NCBI RefSeq assembly: GCF_021917145.1
Contig: NC_061068.1
Location: 11,106,975-11,170,974, forward strand
DNA length: 64,000 bases
DNA from: Hypomesus transpacificus
Taxonomy: Eukaryota > Chordata > Actinopteri > Osmeriformes > Osmeridae
Direction: 5' to 3'
Below are positions 48,083 through 59,825 of this stretch, piece after piece. The position numbers and the translations under genes were made by a program. The stretch's first letter is position 1; each line of letters begins with the position of its first letter. The notes under the pieces are model-generated. The model had not been told where the DNA came from, did no database searches, and worked only from the letters and a program-made list of their open reading frames with translations.

Positions 48083-49979
48083 ACCTAGTGACGCAGTTGA
48101 GACATGGGACAATGAATGACTAAATAGGACACACACAGCAGGCATGTTGAAATGTACATCATTACAGTCCACTGCTTTGAAACTGGGTGAAAGTGGATAG
48201 AGGCAAACTGATACATTCTTAAGAGAGGTCATGAGTTAATGCGAGTGGCAGTTTGTTTACTCTGCTTACCCTGACGTTCTTGAAGGGAAATATTTTAAGT
48301 AACAGCTCACTAGAGCCCTCCATTAAATAGCCTACATTCGTAGATTTCCAGGGTGTCTGGTAAGACGTGTAAAAAAATGACAACTGTAGTTGTCTCTTTG
48401 AAAATGGCAAGGGATCATGGTGCTAGAAGACTGGGTGGGACTCCACTTCTGCCATAGGTTTACCGTATGTTTAATATAATGTGTATGGTCCACTAAATCT
48501 ATGTCTACAAAACAATACTAATAAGTGTACAAATTCTTAATGAACTTCTAAAAGCACCGTGTTTCTTACTTCGGAGAGGTTATGCAAGGCTTCAGGTAGG
48601 CGAGCTTGTCAAGTTCACCAGCTGATGTTTCAGTAGCCTGAGTTTTGGACGCAGGGTATTGCCTAAACTAACTGACCCCTCACAGCCGTAGGCCTATTTG
48701 ACCTTCAGGTTTAATCGGAGCAAGAACAATCGCCACCCACCAGGTAACAGCCAGCTGTCCCTGAGTTTCAGAAAACGTTAAATCCCCTTTCACTGAAACA
48801 TATCTTCCTGTGTCTTACTTTTTCTCCGACTATTTTATAAATACCAAAAGCTTTATAGTTGGATGTCGCCGCCTAGTGGCATGGAGGCAGTACTCAAAAG
48901 ACATGCAAAGGTAAAACTGGATCTTGCAAAATGCAGTGAGATGGAAAAGGAAAATAAAGCATGTTTAAATAAATGTATTTTAGTATTACGTTTACTGTAA
49001 TTATAACTATTACTATGGTAACTATTCAATTATTATTATTACTTTTTTGAAGATTAAGATTAATTAAATAATGTAGTAGCATTATTGTTTGGTGTTAAAT
49101 AAGTTGTATCAATGTCAGCGGCAACACACATTTTTCTTTTGACAGAGACATTTTTTAAACACCCATTTCATTATTTATCGAGATGACAACATGGGACTAG
49201 TTTCTGTGGTTGCTGGTATCCTCTCGTTTTATGCTGAAAGTAGTTCCGGCCGTTTTGGTGTGGTTGAAGTCCCGGATGTGGTGCTTTGAAAATTCTTTGG
49301 TGAATCGAATCTCCTCACTAAATCGAATCTTTGATTTAAATCTCGACTCACTTCTTTTGGTGCACCCCATACAGCATGGCTTGCAGAGAGCTGCCTGTTC
49401 CTCTGCTATTCAACTGCCACTCAGCACCTCAATCAATGCTGTTAAAAGGGTTACATTGGTTCATATGCAAATGTTTCAAATTAATAATTCTAGGCTGCTA
49501 GGCTGCTCTGCCACACACTGTAAACATAAATGTGCAAAGAATATACACATTCCACTTAATCTAGGTAAATAGGAGCTGAATGAATGTAAACAAATGATAC
49601 ATGTATATAATTGCTAATTAGTTTTAAAATATATTCTAATAATAACACTATGAATCATATTCAAACTTAATCACATTCTAAACTAAAACTGCAAAAAGCT
49701 TTTTTTTCTTCTTTTTTTACGGCCTCATCAAACATTAAAAGACTGAGAGAAAGTAGTGATGAGACATCGATTGATTGACACTAGACAGGGTGGCAGTTCA
49801 GGTGTTGAAAGTGTGATGTCACGCTGTGGTCTGGGATGTTTTCAATGTTGTGACTTGAGCTGCTCCCATAAACTGGTACGATGCCAACGGCAATGATCTG
49901 AAAACTACATCGTGAGATGATGATTCAAACATGTGAGTCATATCAGTAATTCATTACATTCAATTCACCAAAAAGATTC
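48083..49979. other. Flank between ppcs and the right-hand region
   Basis: No coding exon is seen. A donor-like CCGAA/GTAAGA on the minus strand near 48571 may end a noncoding ppcs exon. The rest is AT-rich, with an unclassified repeat-like stretch near 49230-49400. Confidence 0.3.
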
Positions 49980-50231
49980 TTTAACGAAACGCACAGCTGT
50001 AGTCGGGCATATCGAGAGAAAGGCGAACGGGGAAACGCGAAGAACCCGAAGAGGGACGCAACGGGCACACCGGTGTGGGTACAACGGGTCTTACCTTGCT
50101 AGGGCAAACGCCAAGAGCATAGCCTACTCACCTAAGGGACTTTCGTCTGGAAGAAGAGGTGGAAGGGGAGGGGGCAACTATCTAAAAACAGATCTGGACT
50201 AAGACAACGACCTGCCATACCCAATATAACT
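49980..50231 (+). other. Candidate 5' noncoding exon, gene to the right
   Basis: A CpG-richer stretch stands out from AT-rich surroundings and ends at a consensus donor (AATATAACT then GTAAGT at 50232). An open frame of 89 codons crosses it, but its Arg/Gly-rich product resembles nothing I know and stops before the donor. I read it as the 5' UTR of a plus-strand gene with a very long first intron. Confidence 0.4.
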
Positions 50232-51948
50232 GTAAGTGTGAGCTCTTACATTAGCTAGCTTTGAACATGGGAATGGAAGTTGAACCGAGGCCCATGAAAT
50301 GGACGACTTTCATGGGGAAGTGGGCAGCACTGAAGTTCTGGGGATTTAGTTCACTGCTCAGGCCTTGACAGTTCGCCTTGCTGGGACGGACACGGGGCAT
50401 ATGGGGACATATTCGTAGCTTCTGTAGTCGTCAGCTCGCTTATTTTAGCTAACAGTTTGTGTTAATGTGGCCTATTATCTATTTAGGCTTGGTCGTAAAA
50501 CATTTGCTATCTCACCATAGCCATAACTCTTGAACTTGACAGCTTGCTTGGTTCCAGTACTGAAAACAGAGGAACTTTGACAGCTAGCTTTCGTAGCATG
50601 CTAGCTAGTTAGCTAGCTAGCCTTTTTCGCTGGTTTGAAAGCTGCTGTCTGTAGATGGCTTTACCCAGCGTATTTTACTAATCTTAATCTTGGCCGTTTA
50701 TGGATTTGGTTGAGTTCAAATGGTAGCTTTTCATACTGTTTACTGCTTGTATTTGAGAAATGTATCTAGTCTGTAACGTGTTTTTCAAAAGATAGCCTAG
50801 ACCAACGTAAGGTTGTGTCCAGCATGAGTCAGTGGAGCCCCGTCTGTCTGACTGTCTGCCTGACTGTGCAAGCCTGTGTGTGTCAGATGAGATGGTAAAT
50901 TTGGTCTGGAACTCTCGACTGTCTTCAGCTGTTGGAATGTGTTTGGTTGTCTGTCAATTAAACTCGCTCGCTAGCTAATGTTATCAGACATTGCGGTATA
51001 TTTGCAGAAATAAATGTCAGTGGACATTCATGTCAAATAATGATAGAAACTATTAGCCACTTTTACAGATGGCAGTGGCACAGTGAGATGTTTGTATAAT
51101 GAAAGACCATTACTGTGAATAGTCGTGACAGTATCTGACATTAATTACACATGCAAATGAGACATTTTCATCAGGGAATATTTTTCACACTTATCCATGC
51201 CATCACAAAAATATTTGTCTTTTCTGGATCTATTGGATAGAGATACTACATTTTGATGTGCGGAGGCATGCTGACACCACAACATAATTTGTCTCCTGGT
51301 AATCATACTGCACAAGAAAACTGATCCTTGTTTGTGACAGACTTGGGTTTGGTGTCATATGATGGCCCAGGTATAATTCTATCCATGTTCCATCCAAGTA
51401 CATCTTAATGTAATATCCTATTTGTAAGGAATGTTGTTCAGACTTAAGGTTTGTGCACCGTGGTGGTATAGGTTCACAAAGAGATGTATGTCAGAAAGTA
51501 CAGTACTTACTTTGACCCCCATTGGATTGGCATCTTCAACAGGCTTGAATCTGGGTCTATTTCCCATCTCTTGAATGACAATTTATCTTTCATCTCAGTC
51601 AGAAACAACCACAGGTTAGACCTGGTGAACGTCTATTCCAGACATACACTGTGTGGCTCTGCCATCCCCAACCTACTGTAAAAGGTTTATTCTTAGTAGA
51701 TGAGTTTGATTTATTTTTTGCTCACAAATGATCCTGCACATTTTCCCTGAAACCCAGTCTGTGTTTCTAAGTACAGTATTTATGTAGTAGGCTAAGCGGT
51801 GATTAGACTTTGTCGTCATTACTTTGTGTCTTCTCTGAATTCTGTCTCTCTGACGGTTCTGAGGACTTCCCCTCGAGGGCTGCAAATCCTCAGGGGTTCC
51901 GTCATTCCATCACTTGTTAGGCCGGACAAGACATCCCTTCAGTTCAAC

Positions 51949-51990
51949 ACAGCAGACTCTACATCTCAAAGTAGATGTAGAGTCTGCTGT
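51949..51990. repeat. Perfect 18-bp inverted repeat (hairpin)
   Basis: The arms at 51949-51966 and 51973-51990 are perfect reverse complements (ACAGCAGACTCTACATCT and its complement) around the loop CAAAGT. Neither arm is low-complexity. Confidence 0.95.
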
Positions 51991-52164
51991 ACCACCACGA
52001 GTAGATGGACACAATACACAGTTGAGACAGTTGTGCCCTCCCATTAGGTATTTCCATACTGTATTGAAGCAGGCACATATTCATACTGATACACAAAACA
52101 TACTGAAACCATATGTAAATTAGGTATTTATATCATCCTACATAGTTTGTTTACGTCATAACCA

Positions 52165-52200
52165 TTTGGATGAAAGCGTCTGCTAAATGACTAAATGTAA
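52165..52200 (+). mobile_element. SINE tail fragment
   Basis: GGATGAAAGCGTCTGCTAAA followed by TGACTAAATGTAA. This is the 3' tail of the SINE family at 24253-24450, with no body. Confidence 0.7.
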
Positions 52201-54058
52201 CCACTTGCTGAGGCCATGAACTGTAAATTTAGGCTTTGAATGAGTGTGTGTGGTGTGAGTGTGTGGAAGGGAGGGAGTGTGTGTGGTGTGAGAGAGAGAG
52301 AGACACAGTGTGAGGGATGAAGAATGGTGGTGATGCTTCTGTGTGGCGTGCAGGTAAGAAAGTGTGCGGTCAGACCACGTGTGCCTATAGTGATGCCTAC
52401 TTCCTCCTTCTACAAGCATCATGTGGCCCATCGTCCTCTTAGATGACTTCCATATTAGGGGACCTCTTGTGTCTGTTTAAGACTTGCATGGTTTTGTAGG
52501 TGGTTGTTCAGTTCTGCAGCTGACTGATGAGGTTTCAGGGAACATTTCAAAAGGGAAGCCATCACCCAGCTGTGCTGAACGGTACTGGCGCATGGGGCAG
52601 TTTTGTTGAATGGACATAATGAAACAGCAGCAAAAGCCATAGGAGGTAATCTCCCCAAACCTTTTCTTTTTGTATTTCCCAGACTTTCACAGCATTTCAT
52701 TGGCCTCGTGTTCTTGAATTTCTTGGCCGATGGCAAAAAATAGAATTATTGGACTAATAACATGGTATTAGAGGGAGAGAGAGGGAGGATGCTGAACCGA
52801 GGGAGAAACTGCTGCTGTCTCACCTTTCTTTGAGCAGCTGCATTTGGAATTCAGATGTGGCTCTGTGCCTAGCCTGAGATCCTCTTTAATGTCTCTCCGC
52901 TTGTTAGAGTGATTATTCAAATGGTTGCGCGTGAGACACAGTTTACCAGACTCACCGCCACCACCCTCCCCCTGCCTTGCTCTGCCATGTGTCTGGACAC
53001 GGCCCAACAGGTCACTGTCACCCGCTCTCTAAGAGACGCAAACACTTGCACTCGAGGGGGTAGGGGGTATTATAAACCTTCTATCCTCTCTTTTTCTTTT
53101 TCATCCCTTGTGCTCTTTTTGTCTTATTTTGCAGTCTAAAACCTAGAGCCTCGTGCATCCTGCGGTGCTTCCATTTGGTGCAGCCTTGGCCGTGAAATCC
53201 TCTTGATTTAGATTAGTGTAGTTCAGTTATTGTCTACCCTGTATGATACTTAAGCACTTCCGTTTAGTTTTTTTTGTTTTCTTCTTCAAACCTGAGCTGG
53301 CCTTCAACGTCACCACAAACCTGCACACAGCCACAGACGAGGCCTAGACCTACTGTCTCTCGGTCAATAAGCTGTCCCCTCGTTCTCCTCCGCTGGAGGC
53401 TTCTGCTGGAGAGCAGGGCACGTCATGCGAGGAGGCTCAGGCTAGACGATCGTCTGAGACGGCCCGGGTCTGAAATCTCCCGCTTGTTCTGTTGTAATCC
53501 GGTGGGGAGTCATCCTCTCCTGGAAGACGTGCTCGGGAGACGGGAGCAGCTCCGTCTTCATTAGCAACGCCGCACATCGGCGGAATGCAGATGAGCTACG
53601 AAGCCATTCATCTTCTGGAAATGCCTCCCCGATTCCTATTCCAATCCTGTTTGCTGTCACATTGTGTGAGCCCACTTCTCCGTGTTAAAGGACTCTCTTT
53701 ATAGGAGAGATCAGAGGGGAATAATTGCACTTAAGTGAACCTCATTTAGTGGAGATCGACATTGGCATTGCATTTTATGGGGATTGGCGCTTTCCTTGGA
53801 CAGATTTTAATTAGTTTCTGTTTTTTTTTCTTCATACTTTGGCTGTTCGCAGCATCTAAAGGAGGCCGTAATTAAAGTCGACAATTAGAAGCACATTATT
53901 TTAGAAATGATTGAAAATAAAGGATTCTCAAGGTGCTGTGAGGTGAAAGCTGTCCAGGCCTTCTACTGAGGGACCAAGCCCCCAGGCTTGGAGGGAGATG
54001 ATTTAGCAGCCATGTTGTTCCAGCCACATATTTGGAGTTTTGCTCAGCTGGGTGCTTT

Positions 54059-54678
54059 CAGTGTTTCCCACACACAGACTAATTTGTGGCGGTGCGCCAC
54101 AGAATCAACACCGGCCGCCACACATTGCGTTTCGTAAAACATTTTTTTTTAATCGCTATTTAGGTTCAAACACGCAGCGTATTCGTTCAGCTGCATTTCC
54201 TTTCCCCTGCTCTCCCTCCGTCTCTCTGTCACTCATGCGTCTTTCCCACATATGCACACAGTCACTACGTCAGCACACGTTAGCAACAATGCATACACAT
54301 GCCGTTCTAGTAAGACCGACAGATATCAGCGAGCCTTCAGCATTAGTGCCGTAGCTAAAAGTCGAGGAAAGTTGAGGCTACTTTTCGCTAAGTACCTTAC
54401 TCACATTTACATTTAGTCATTTAGCAGACGCTCTTATCCAGAGCGACTTACAGTACTCGAAGTTTCCCCTTCGTTCTTTTGGTGAGAAGTCTCAAGAGCT
54501 AGCTACTTACTCGGCGTCATGGAGCCAACCAGTTAAATAGTTGTTTACCACTAGCGTTGCTACATGCATAATGCAGAAATGATGTTAGTTGTTGTTAATT
54601 TGTGAAGGTGTGAATGTAACAAATTATTAACAAATTAACTGTGTAACGAATTATTAACGAAGGAATTATTACGACACG

Positions 54679-54714
<36 letters not shown>

Positions 54715-54770
54715 CTGACAACCCCCACCCCTCCCCGCCACAATTAGATTTCTAATCTGTGGGAAACACT
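54059..54770. mobile_element. hAT-like MITE, copy 1, with SINE tail inside
   Basis: It starts CAGTGTTTCCCACACA and ends TCTGTGGGAAACACT, giving short terminal inverted repeats (AGTGTTTCCCACA). A perfect 8-bp target duplication, GGTGCTTT, lies at 54051-54058 and 54771-54778, the hAT signature. The interior has no transposase. A 32-base C run lies at 54680-54711. A second copy is 2.4 kb to the right. Confidence 0.9.
54403..54455 (-). mobile_element. SINE tail fragment inside the MITE
   Basis: ATTTAGTCATTTAGCAGACG followed by CTCTTATCCAGAGCGACTTA. It replaces about 17 bp that copy 2 of the MITE has at the same place. Confidence 0.8.
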
Positions 54771-55038
54771 GGTGCTTTAATCTATTTTTGCTGTAAATTA
54801 ATGAATTTTTAAAGAGCCCCATGCTGTATAGGACTGGATGTGGGGATGCAGCGCTTGTTCCGAGTTTTCAAACGCACCCCCTCCTCTCTCATCCTTCTCA
54901 GAGGCGAGAGAGAAGGAGGGACAGAGGGAGAGAGAGAACCACGCTTTCATTTTTTATTCATCTATAGCAGCCAAATACTGCCTGGCATACTGAATCTTGA
55001 ATTCTGAAGTCTTTCACTTTCCCCTCTCTCTTTCTCTC

Positions 55039-55069
<31 letters not shown>

Positions 55070-55742
55070 CTTTCGAGCCGTCAAAATCTAAATCAATCAC
55101 AGACATGGATCACTGAACCTGTGGAGTTGAACTCATCTGGTTATTGCACTGATTTACATTTGTACCAAAGTGGATCATGGTTGGATGAAACAAACATCTA
55201 CTTCAACTGTAGGGAGCTAGACCTCCTCAGATTAGACTATGATCTAGCCTTTAACTCGCCGTACAGTTGACTTGTTTTAATAATATAACTTTAACACTGC
55301 TAGTCTACACATTATAGTCCGTCATGTAGGTGTGCCTTTACTAAATACCTTAAAGGATTCATGAATCATACTTGAATAAGAAGTTACTTAGACCTACTGC
55401 GTATTGTATCCTACCCGGCCCCATATCCTTGACACTGGAGGCCATTTTCAGAAGAGGTCTTTTCCTCCTTGTCTCATTGGTGGGGTTATGCTCAGTACAA
55501 TCCAGTGATATATGATTGAGGCTCTGCGGAGGCAAGTGAGCTGTGTGCTGGGAATGGATTTCGCTAAGCTTACACAGCTTAAGTGATGATAATGGGGCTC
55601 TCATCATACTATTTAGCATCCATTTTAATTACAGTGGCTAGCTTATGCACTCTCGGCGAATGCTAATTTCACCTCCAAGTGAAGGAGCTTTGTAACCTTC
55701 TGAAGATGGTCAGTGACTTTTAAGGAGGGGGATATCTCAGCC

Positions 55743-55773
<31 letters not shown>

Positions 55774-57193
55774 CAAACACACACACACACACACAAAACA
55801 AAGTTACGAGTTCTCTTGTTAAAGACTGAATATGTATGTAGGCCTATTATTAAAACCTTCAACCTAGCTGGGATCAAATCGTTTTTGTGCCATATGTTGA
55901 CACAATTGGCCATGGGTGTGCATGCATGTACACCATGTGTGTGAGGGGATATGTTTGTGCGTGAGTTGTGTGTGGTAACTGCAGGTGGAAGTGTATTGTG
56001 AACGCCCCCCCAGACAGAACCTCCTGCCTGTTGAGGATAATCAGTCAGAGTTAGTTTTAATTAAGTCAGTTCTCTGAAGCCTGATTAGGAAGGCTAGAGC
56101 TAAGTGGGTCAATTGGGTCACTGCTGTGTGTGTGTGTGTGTCTTGGGCCAGATGTCTGAAGTCAGTGATTAATGTATCTCTTCACCCCAGCCTGTCCTTC
56201 AGTCATGATCACCTTCTTCCAGCTCAGCAAAAAATGACTTTATCCAGCAGATTTTGTGAAAGTCAGAAGGTCAACACTATAGGTTGATGTAGCCAGCTCC
56301 ACTGTGTGCAGACGATGTGTGTGTGATTCAGAAAACCTAAGAAAGAAGCCAAGGAATCTCTCTGTGGAGCTGGAGGAAAGGTTGATCTGTGGAGCGCCGA
56401 CTGACAGAATGAGTGATGACTCTCTTCCTTCACCCCTCCCCTCCCTCTCCCACTGCTTGGGTTTCTGTCTCTCCAGTTCTCTCTTTCACACACTCACTCT
56501 TTCCTTCCCGCTCTACCTCTCTGTTTGCTTTCTCTCTCTTCCTCTGTCTCTCCCTCCCTCTCTCACTCACCCATTCCCTCACTCACTCCCTCTCTCCCTA
56601 GCTCACTCTCTCTCTCACTTTCTCCCAGGAGTTAAGTAGCGCTGGTCTTCACTGCTTAGCAAACACCCCGTCAGTGGAGGTTTCTTAAGAATGCATCTTG
56701 TTTCTGGTGTGAGTCATACTTCCTCTGGCCTGCTGTGCTGCTCCCTCAGGGTGGATGAGTGAGAGGCCTGAAGGCGGGGGTTGGGGGCAGATCCGTCAAG
56801 GTGGGGGTTCTGCCAATGGCCCTTGATGTAGTTAAGGAAGTAATTCAGTGTTTACGATACGACGAGAGGCATGCCAATCAGCTCTGCAGGGTCAGGGTTT
56901 CTGACTGGCTTACCGACTGGCTTCCTTCAGGTTATGGAAGCTGAAGCTGCCTGAGTCATACATCCCACTGGATGCCAGCCCCCATGCCCCAACCTCCATG
57001 TCCCTGACTCCTGTGCCTCTGACCCAGGCCTGTCTCACCCAGGCTCCACCGTCTGCTCTGGAGAGGTTCCTGGTCGTGGCTGAAACCACTCTAGGAATGT
57101 GGTCTGAGTCAACCCAGGCTAGTGTGAGAATGAGAAAAATGTAAGCTACAAGACTTTGGACAGCGTGTAGACCGAGCCTAGGTTCAATAAAGT
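54771..57193. other. Non-coding stretch between the two MITE copies
   Basis: It holds a TG array at 55041-55069 and a 29-base C run next to a CA array at 55744-55794. There are TTAATTA-rich unique segments near 55580-55680 and 56040-56100. A CT-rich run lies at 56420-56630. No exon is seen. Confidence 0.4.
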
Positions 57194-57795
57194 CAGTGTT
57201 TCCCACACATAGACTAATTTGTGGCGGTGCGCCACAGAATCAACACCGGCCGCCACACATTGCGTTTCGTAAACATTTTTTTTTTTCGCTATTTAGGTAA
57301 AAACACGCAGCGTATTCGTTCAGCTGCATTTCCTTTCCCTGCTCTCCCTCCGTCTCTTTCACGCACGCGTCTTTCTCACATACACACACAGTCACTACGT
57401 CAGCACACGTTAGCAACGATGCATACGCCGTTCTAGTGAGACCGACAGCTACATCAGCGAGCCTTCAGCATTAGTGCCGTAGCTAAAGGTCTAGGAAAGT
57501 TGAGGCTACTTTTCGCTAGGTACCGACGGACATGTCTTAATCGAAGGTTCCCCTTCGTTGTTTTGGTGAGAAGTTTCAAGAGCTAGCTACTTACCCGGCG
57601 TCATGGAGCCGACCAGTTAAATAGTTATTTAGCACCCTGTATGCAGCGTCGCTACCTGCATATGCAGAAATTATTTGTTTGTTGTTGTTGATTGATTTTG
57701 TGAATTATTTCGACCCCCCCCCCCCGGTCTGACATGAAACAACACCCCCCCCCCCCCCCCCGCCACATATAGCTTTCTAATCTGTGGGAAACACT
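57194..57795. mobile_element. hAT-like MITE, copy 2
   Basis: Same orientation and ends as 54059-54770, starting CAGTGTTTCCCACACA and ending TCTGTGGGAAACACT. The interior aligns throughout (GTCACTACGTCAGCACACGT in both). Flanking AAAGTC repeats suggest a decayed target duplication. It has two shorter C runs near 57714 and 57746. Confidence 0.88.
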
Positions 57796-58717
57796 GAAAG
57801 TCCTCATTAAGCACACACACAGAGCATACACCTTTGGCTATATAACTTACTCATAGCTTTATTGTATGACTATGCAGGATTCCGTAGCCCCTGTCTGATC
57901 ATTAACATCACACTCCCCTTTACACCCTCATCCAATGGCTTGTTCGTTTTGACGTGAAACTGAACCATGTGGCTTTCATATTGCTTATCCAACAGTTGTC
58001 CGTATTGATTGACAATAGGGTCCAAACATCTGTGACCACTTGTCAAGATAATTATATTTAGCATTTGTTGCCAATGCAATACACACTTTTTGAACAATTT
58101 TAAGCTGAACCGTTTGCAGGAATTTCAGAAAATCTTAGTATTTGTTAAATCCCACTTTTGTTTTATGACAGCATGAATGGATTCCACAAGTTTGTGCAAA
58201 ACCTGATAACTACTGTGTATATTCATACAGCATCCCCATTAGATGCCGATAATTGTTAGTGGGTTTAGCATCTGCTTGTTCTCTGACTTCTTCTTCCTAC
58301 CTGTCTAATGCCAGAATCCATGACTCACAGGAGACTGAATGACCTACTTCTAACATTTTCTTTTTTTCGTTCTCATAGAATACAGCTAGGGGGAGGGGTA
58401 AATGTGAGTCAATCAAAATGTAGTTGAAGCGTTTTTCAGGACGTGGATGGGGGAATGCAGCAGCCCTGGGTCTCGAACACGGCAGTCACCTCCCAGAGCT
58501 TTCCACCGCTGCCGCTCTGCGCGAGCTAGTCAGCTAACATCTCAACTTTGATGTCTCATTAGCAGCAAAATTATTGAGTTTGATATTAGCTTATTCTCGC
58601 GCCAGTTCCACAAATGTCAGCTTCTCAACTCATTCAAGTCCCGTCAGCATCTGTAATTGCATGGTTTTTGTTGTTGTGCCGCATATCCAATTAGGCGGGT
58701 TGCCAGTCAGAGCGTTA
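57796..58717. other. Non-coding, with a possible SINE head
   Basis: The minus strand at about 58450-58535 has a tRNA-like B box (GTGTTCGAGACCC, 58468-58480) and an upstream A-box-like GCGCAGAGCGGCAGC. It may be the head of another SINE. No exon is seen. Confidence 0.3.
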
Positions 58718-59825
58718 CGCCTGGGACACACCGGCTGCGAAGCGCCACAATCGGCTACGAATGGCGCGAAACAGTTCACACCAGACACACATTTCTCCGC
58801 GCGGGTCATCAAGTCTTTAACCTCTGAGCTTTCCGTTTTCACATGTAGCGCTGATATGGTACATAAACATGGCATAGGCTATATTTAGGAAACGTATTAG
58901 TCCAACAACAGCATCTCAGCATTGATCCTTCTTTACGTTGTCCTTGTAAAATTGGTGCTGGGGGTCATACAACTCCCTGTGCTTTTCAACTTCGACAATT
59001 AATTTGATGTCCTCGATCTCCTTGAATTTCTCAGCTGATTTTCAAAATCGACTTGGGGGTTCCCTCTCGCTATGTCTGCACGCGTGTGTTGTGTGCAACG
59101 CGTGATAACTCGTTTATCTCTGCCAATAGACAGACCGTTCTGAAACAACTACGGGCATGCTGGCTCAACAGATCAATCTGTTTATTTTCATTCGTTTGTA
59201 TCAGGGTAACCACATGGAACGGCCGTTCTTTACCAACATTGTGCAGTCAGGTAGCTTAAATTATATAGGGATAATATTGGTAAGTACGTAGGCCTAAGTA
59301 ATATTTAATAAAATAATTAAAGTTTACAACTTTACAAATGTTCACCATAGTCTACAATTAATTTATTAAAATCATAATAACATGTTTTTTTTTATTCAAA
59401 TATATAAAAAATATGGTGTATTTTATCATCCTACAGCAGGGGCGTAGCCAGAATAATATTTTTGGGTAGGCCTAGAAAAATATGGATAGGCATCTTTTAC
59501 GTTTTTTTCTTATTTACTTTGCGATGTGCACCCGGTGCACCATTTTTCAGAGATATTTTCGTTTTGGGGTAAGCCTTACAACAAATTGGGTAGGCCTGTG
59601 CCTACCTGTGGCTACGCCCCTGTCCTGCAGCCGATTTCGCAAGCGTCTCGCGAAAAAATTCGACCTGCTGCCGAAACAATCGCTGGAGAGCTCGAGCAAA
59701 TCGCGGTGTTTCGCGGCGCGCCACACTGCCAGCCGGTGATAACATGGGCGCCGAAAGAAAAAAGGCGGCGCTTCCAGGCCCTTCGCAGCTATTCGCGGCG
59801 CTTCGCAGCCAGTGTGTCCCAGGCC
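58718..59825. mobile_element. Long-TIR non-autonomous DNA element, hAT-like
   Basis: The ends are inverted copies. The left reads GCCTGGGACACACCGGCTGC then GAAGCGCC. The right, reverse-complemented, reads GCCTGGGACACACTGGCTGC then GAAGCGCC. The flanks GAGCGTTA (58710-58717) and AGGCGTTA (59826-59833) agree at six of eight positions, fitting an old 8-bp target duplication. A second MITE sits inside at 59437-59622. No transposase is visible. Confidence 0.75.
59437..59622. mobile_element. Nested 186-bp MITE
   Basis: It starts CAGGGGCGTAGCCA and ends TGGCTACGCCCCTG, a perfect 14-bp inverted repeat. Target duplications TCCTACAG (59429-59436) and TCCTGCAG (59623-59630) match at seven of eight bases. 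It inserted into the element at 58718-59825. Confidence 0.9.

Larger units (their letters stand above)
50232..54058. other. Non-coding stretch, probable first intron
   Basis: No splice-paired coding exon is found. Segments near 53580-53950 read like moderate-GC unique sequence with homeobox-type TAATTA cores (for example GGCCGTAATTAAAGTCGAC). They could be conserved non-coding elements. Confidence 0.3.

Noticed and set aside
47390-48119. Long plus-strand open frames opposite ppcs
   Set aside because: Shadows of the ppcs exons; the minus-strand frame matches PPCS throughout.
49933-50202. An 89-codon Arg/Gly-rich open frame
   Set aside because: No recognisable homology and it stops before the splice donor; better read as 5' UTR.
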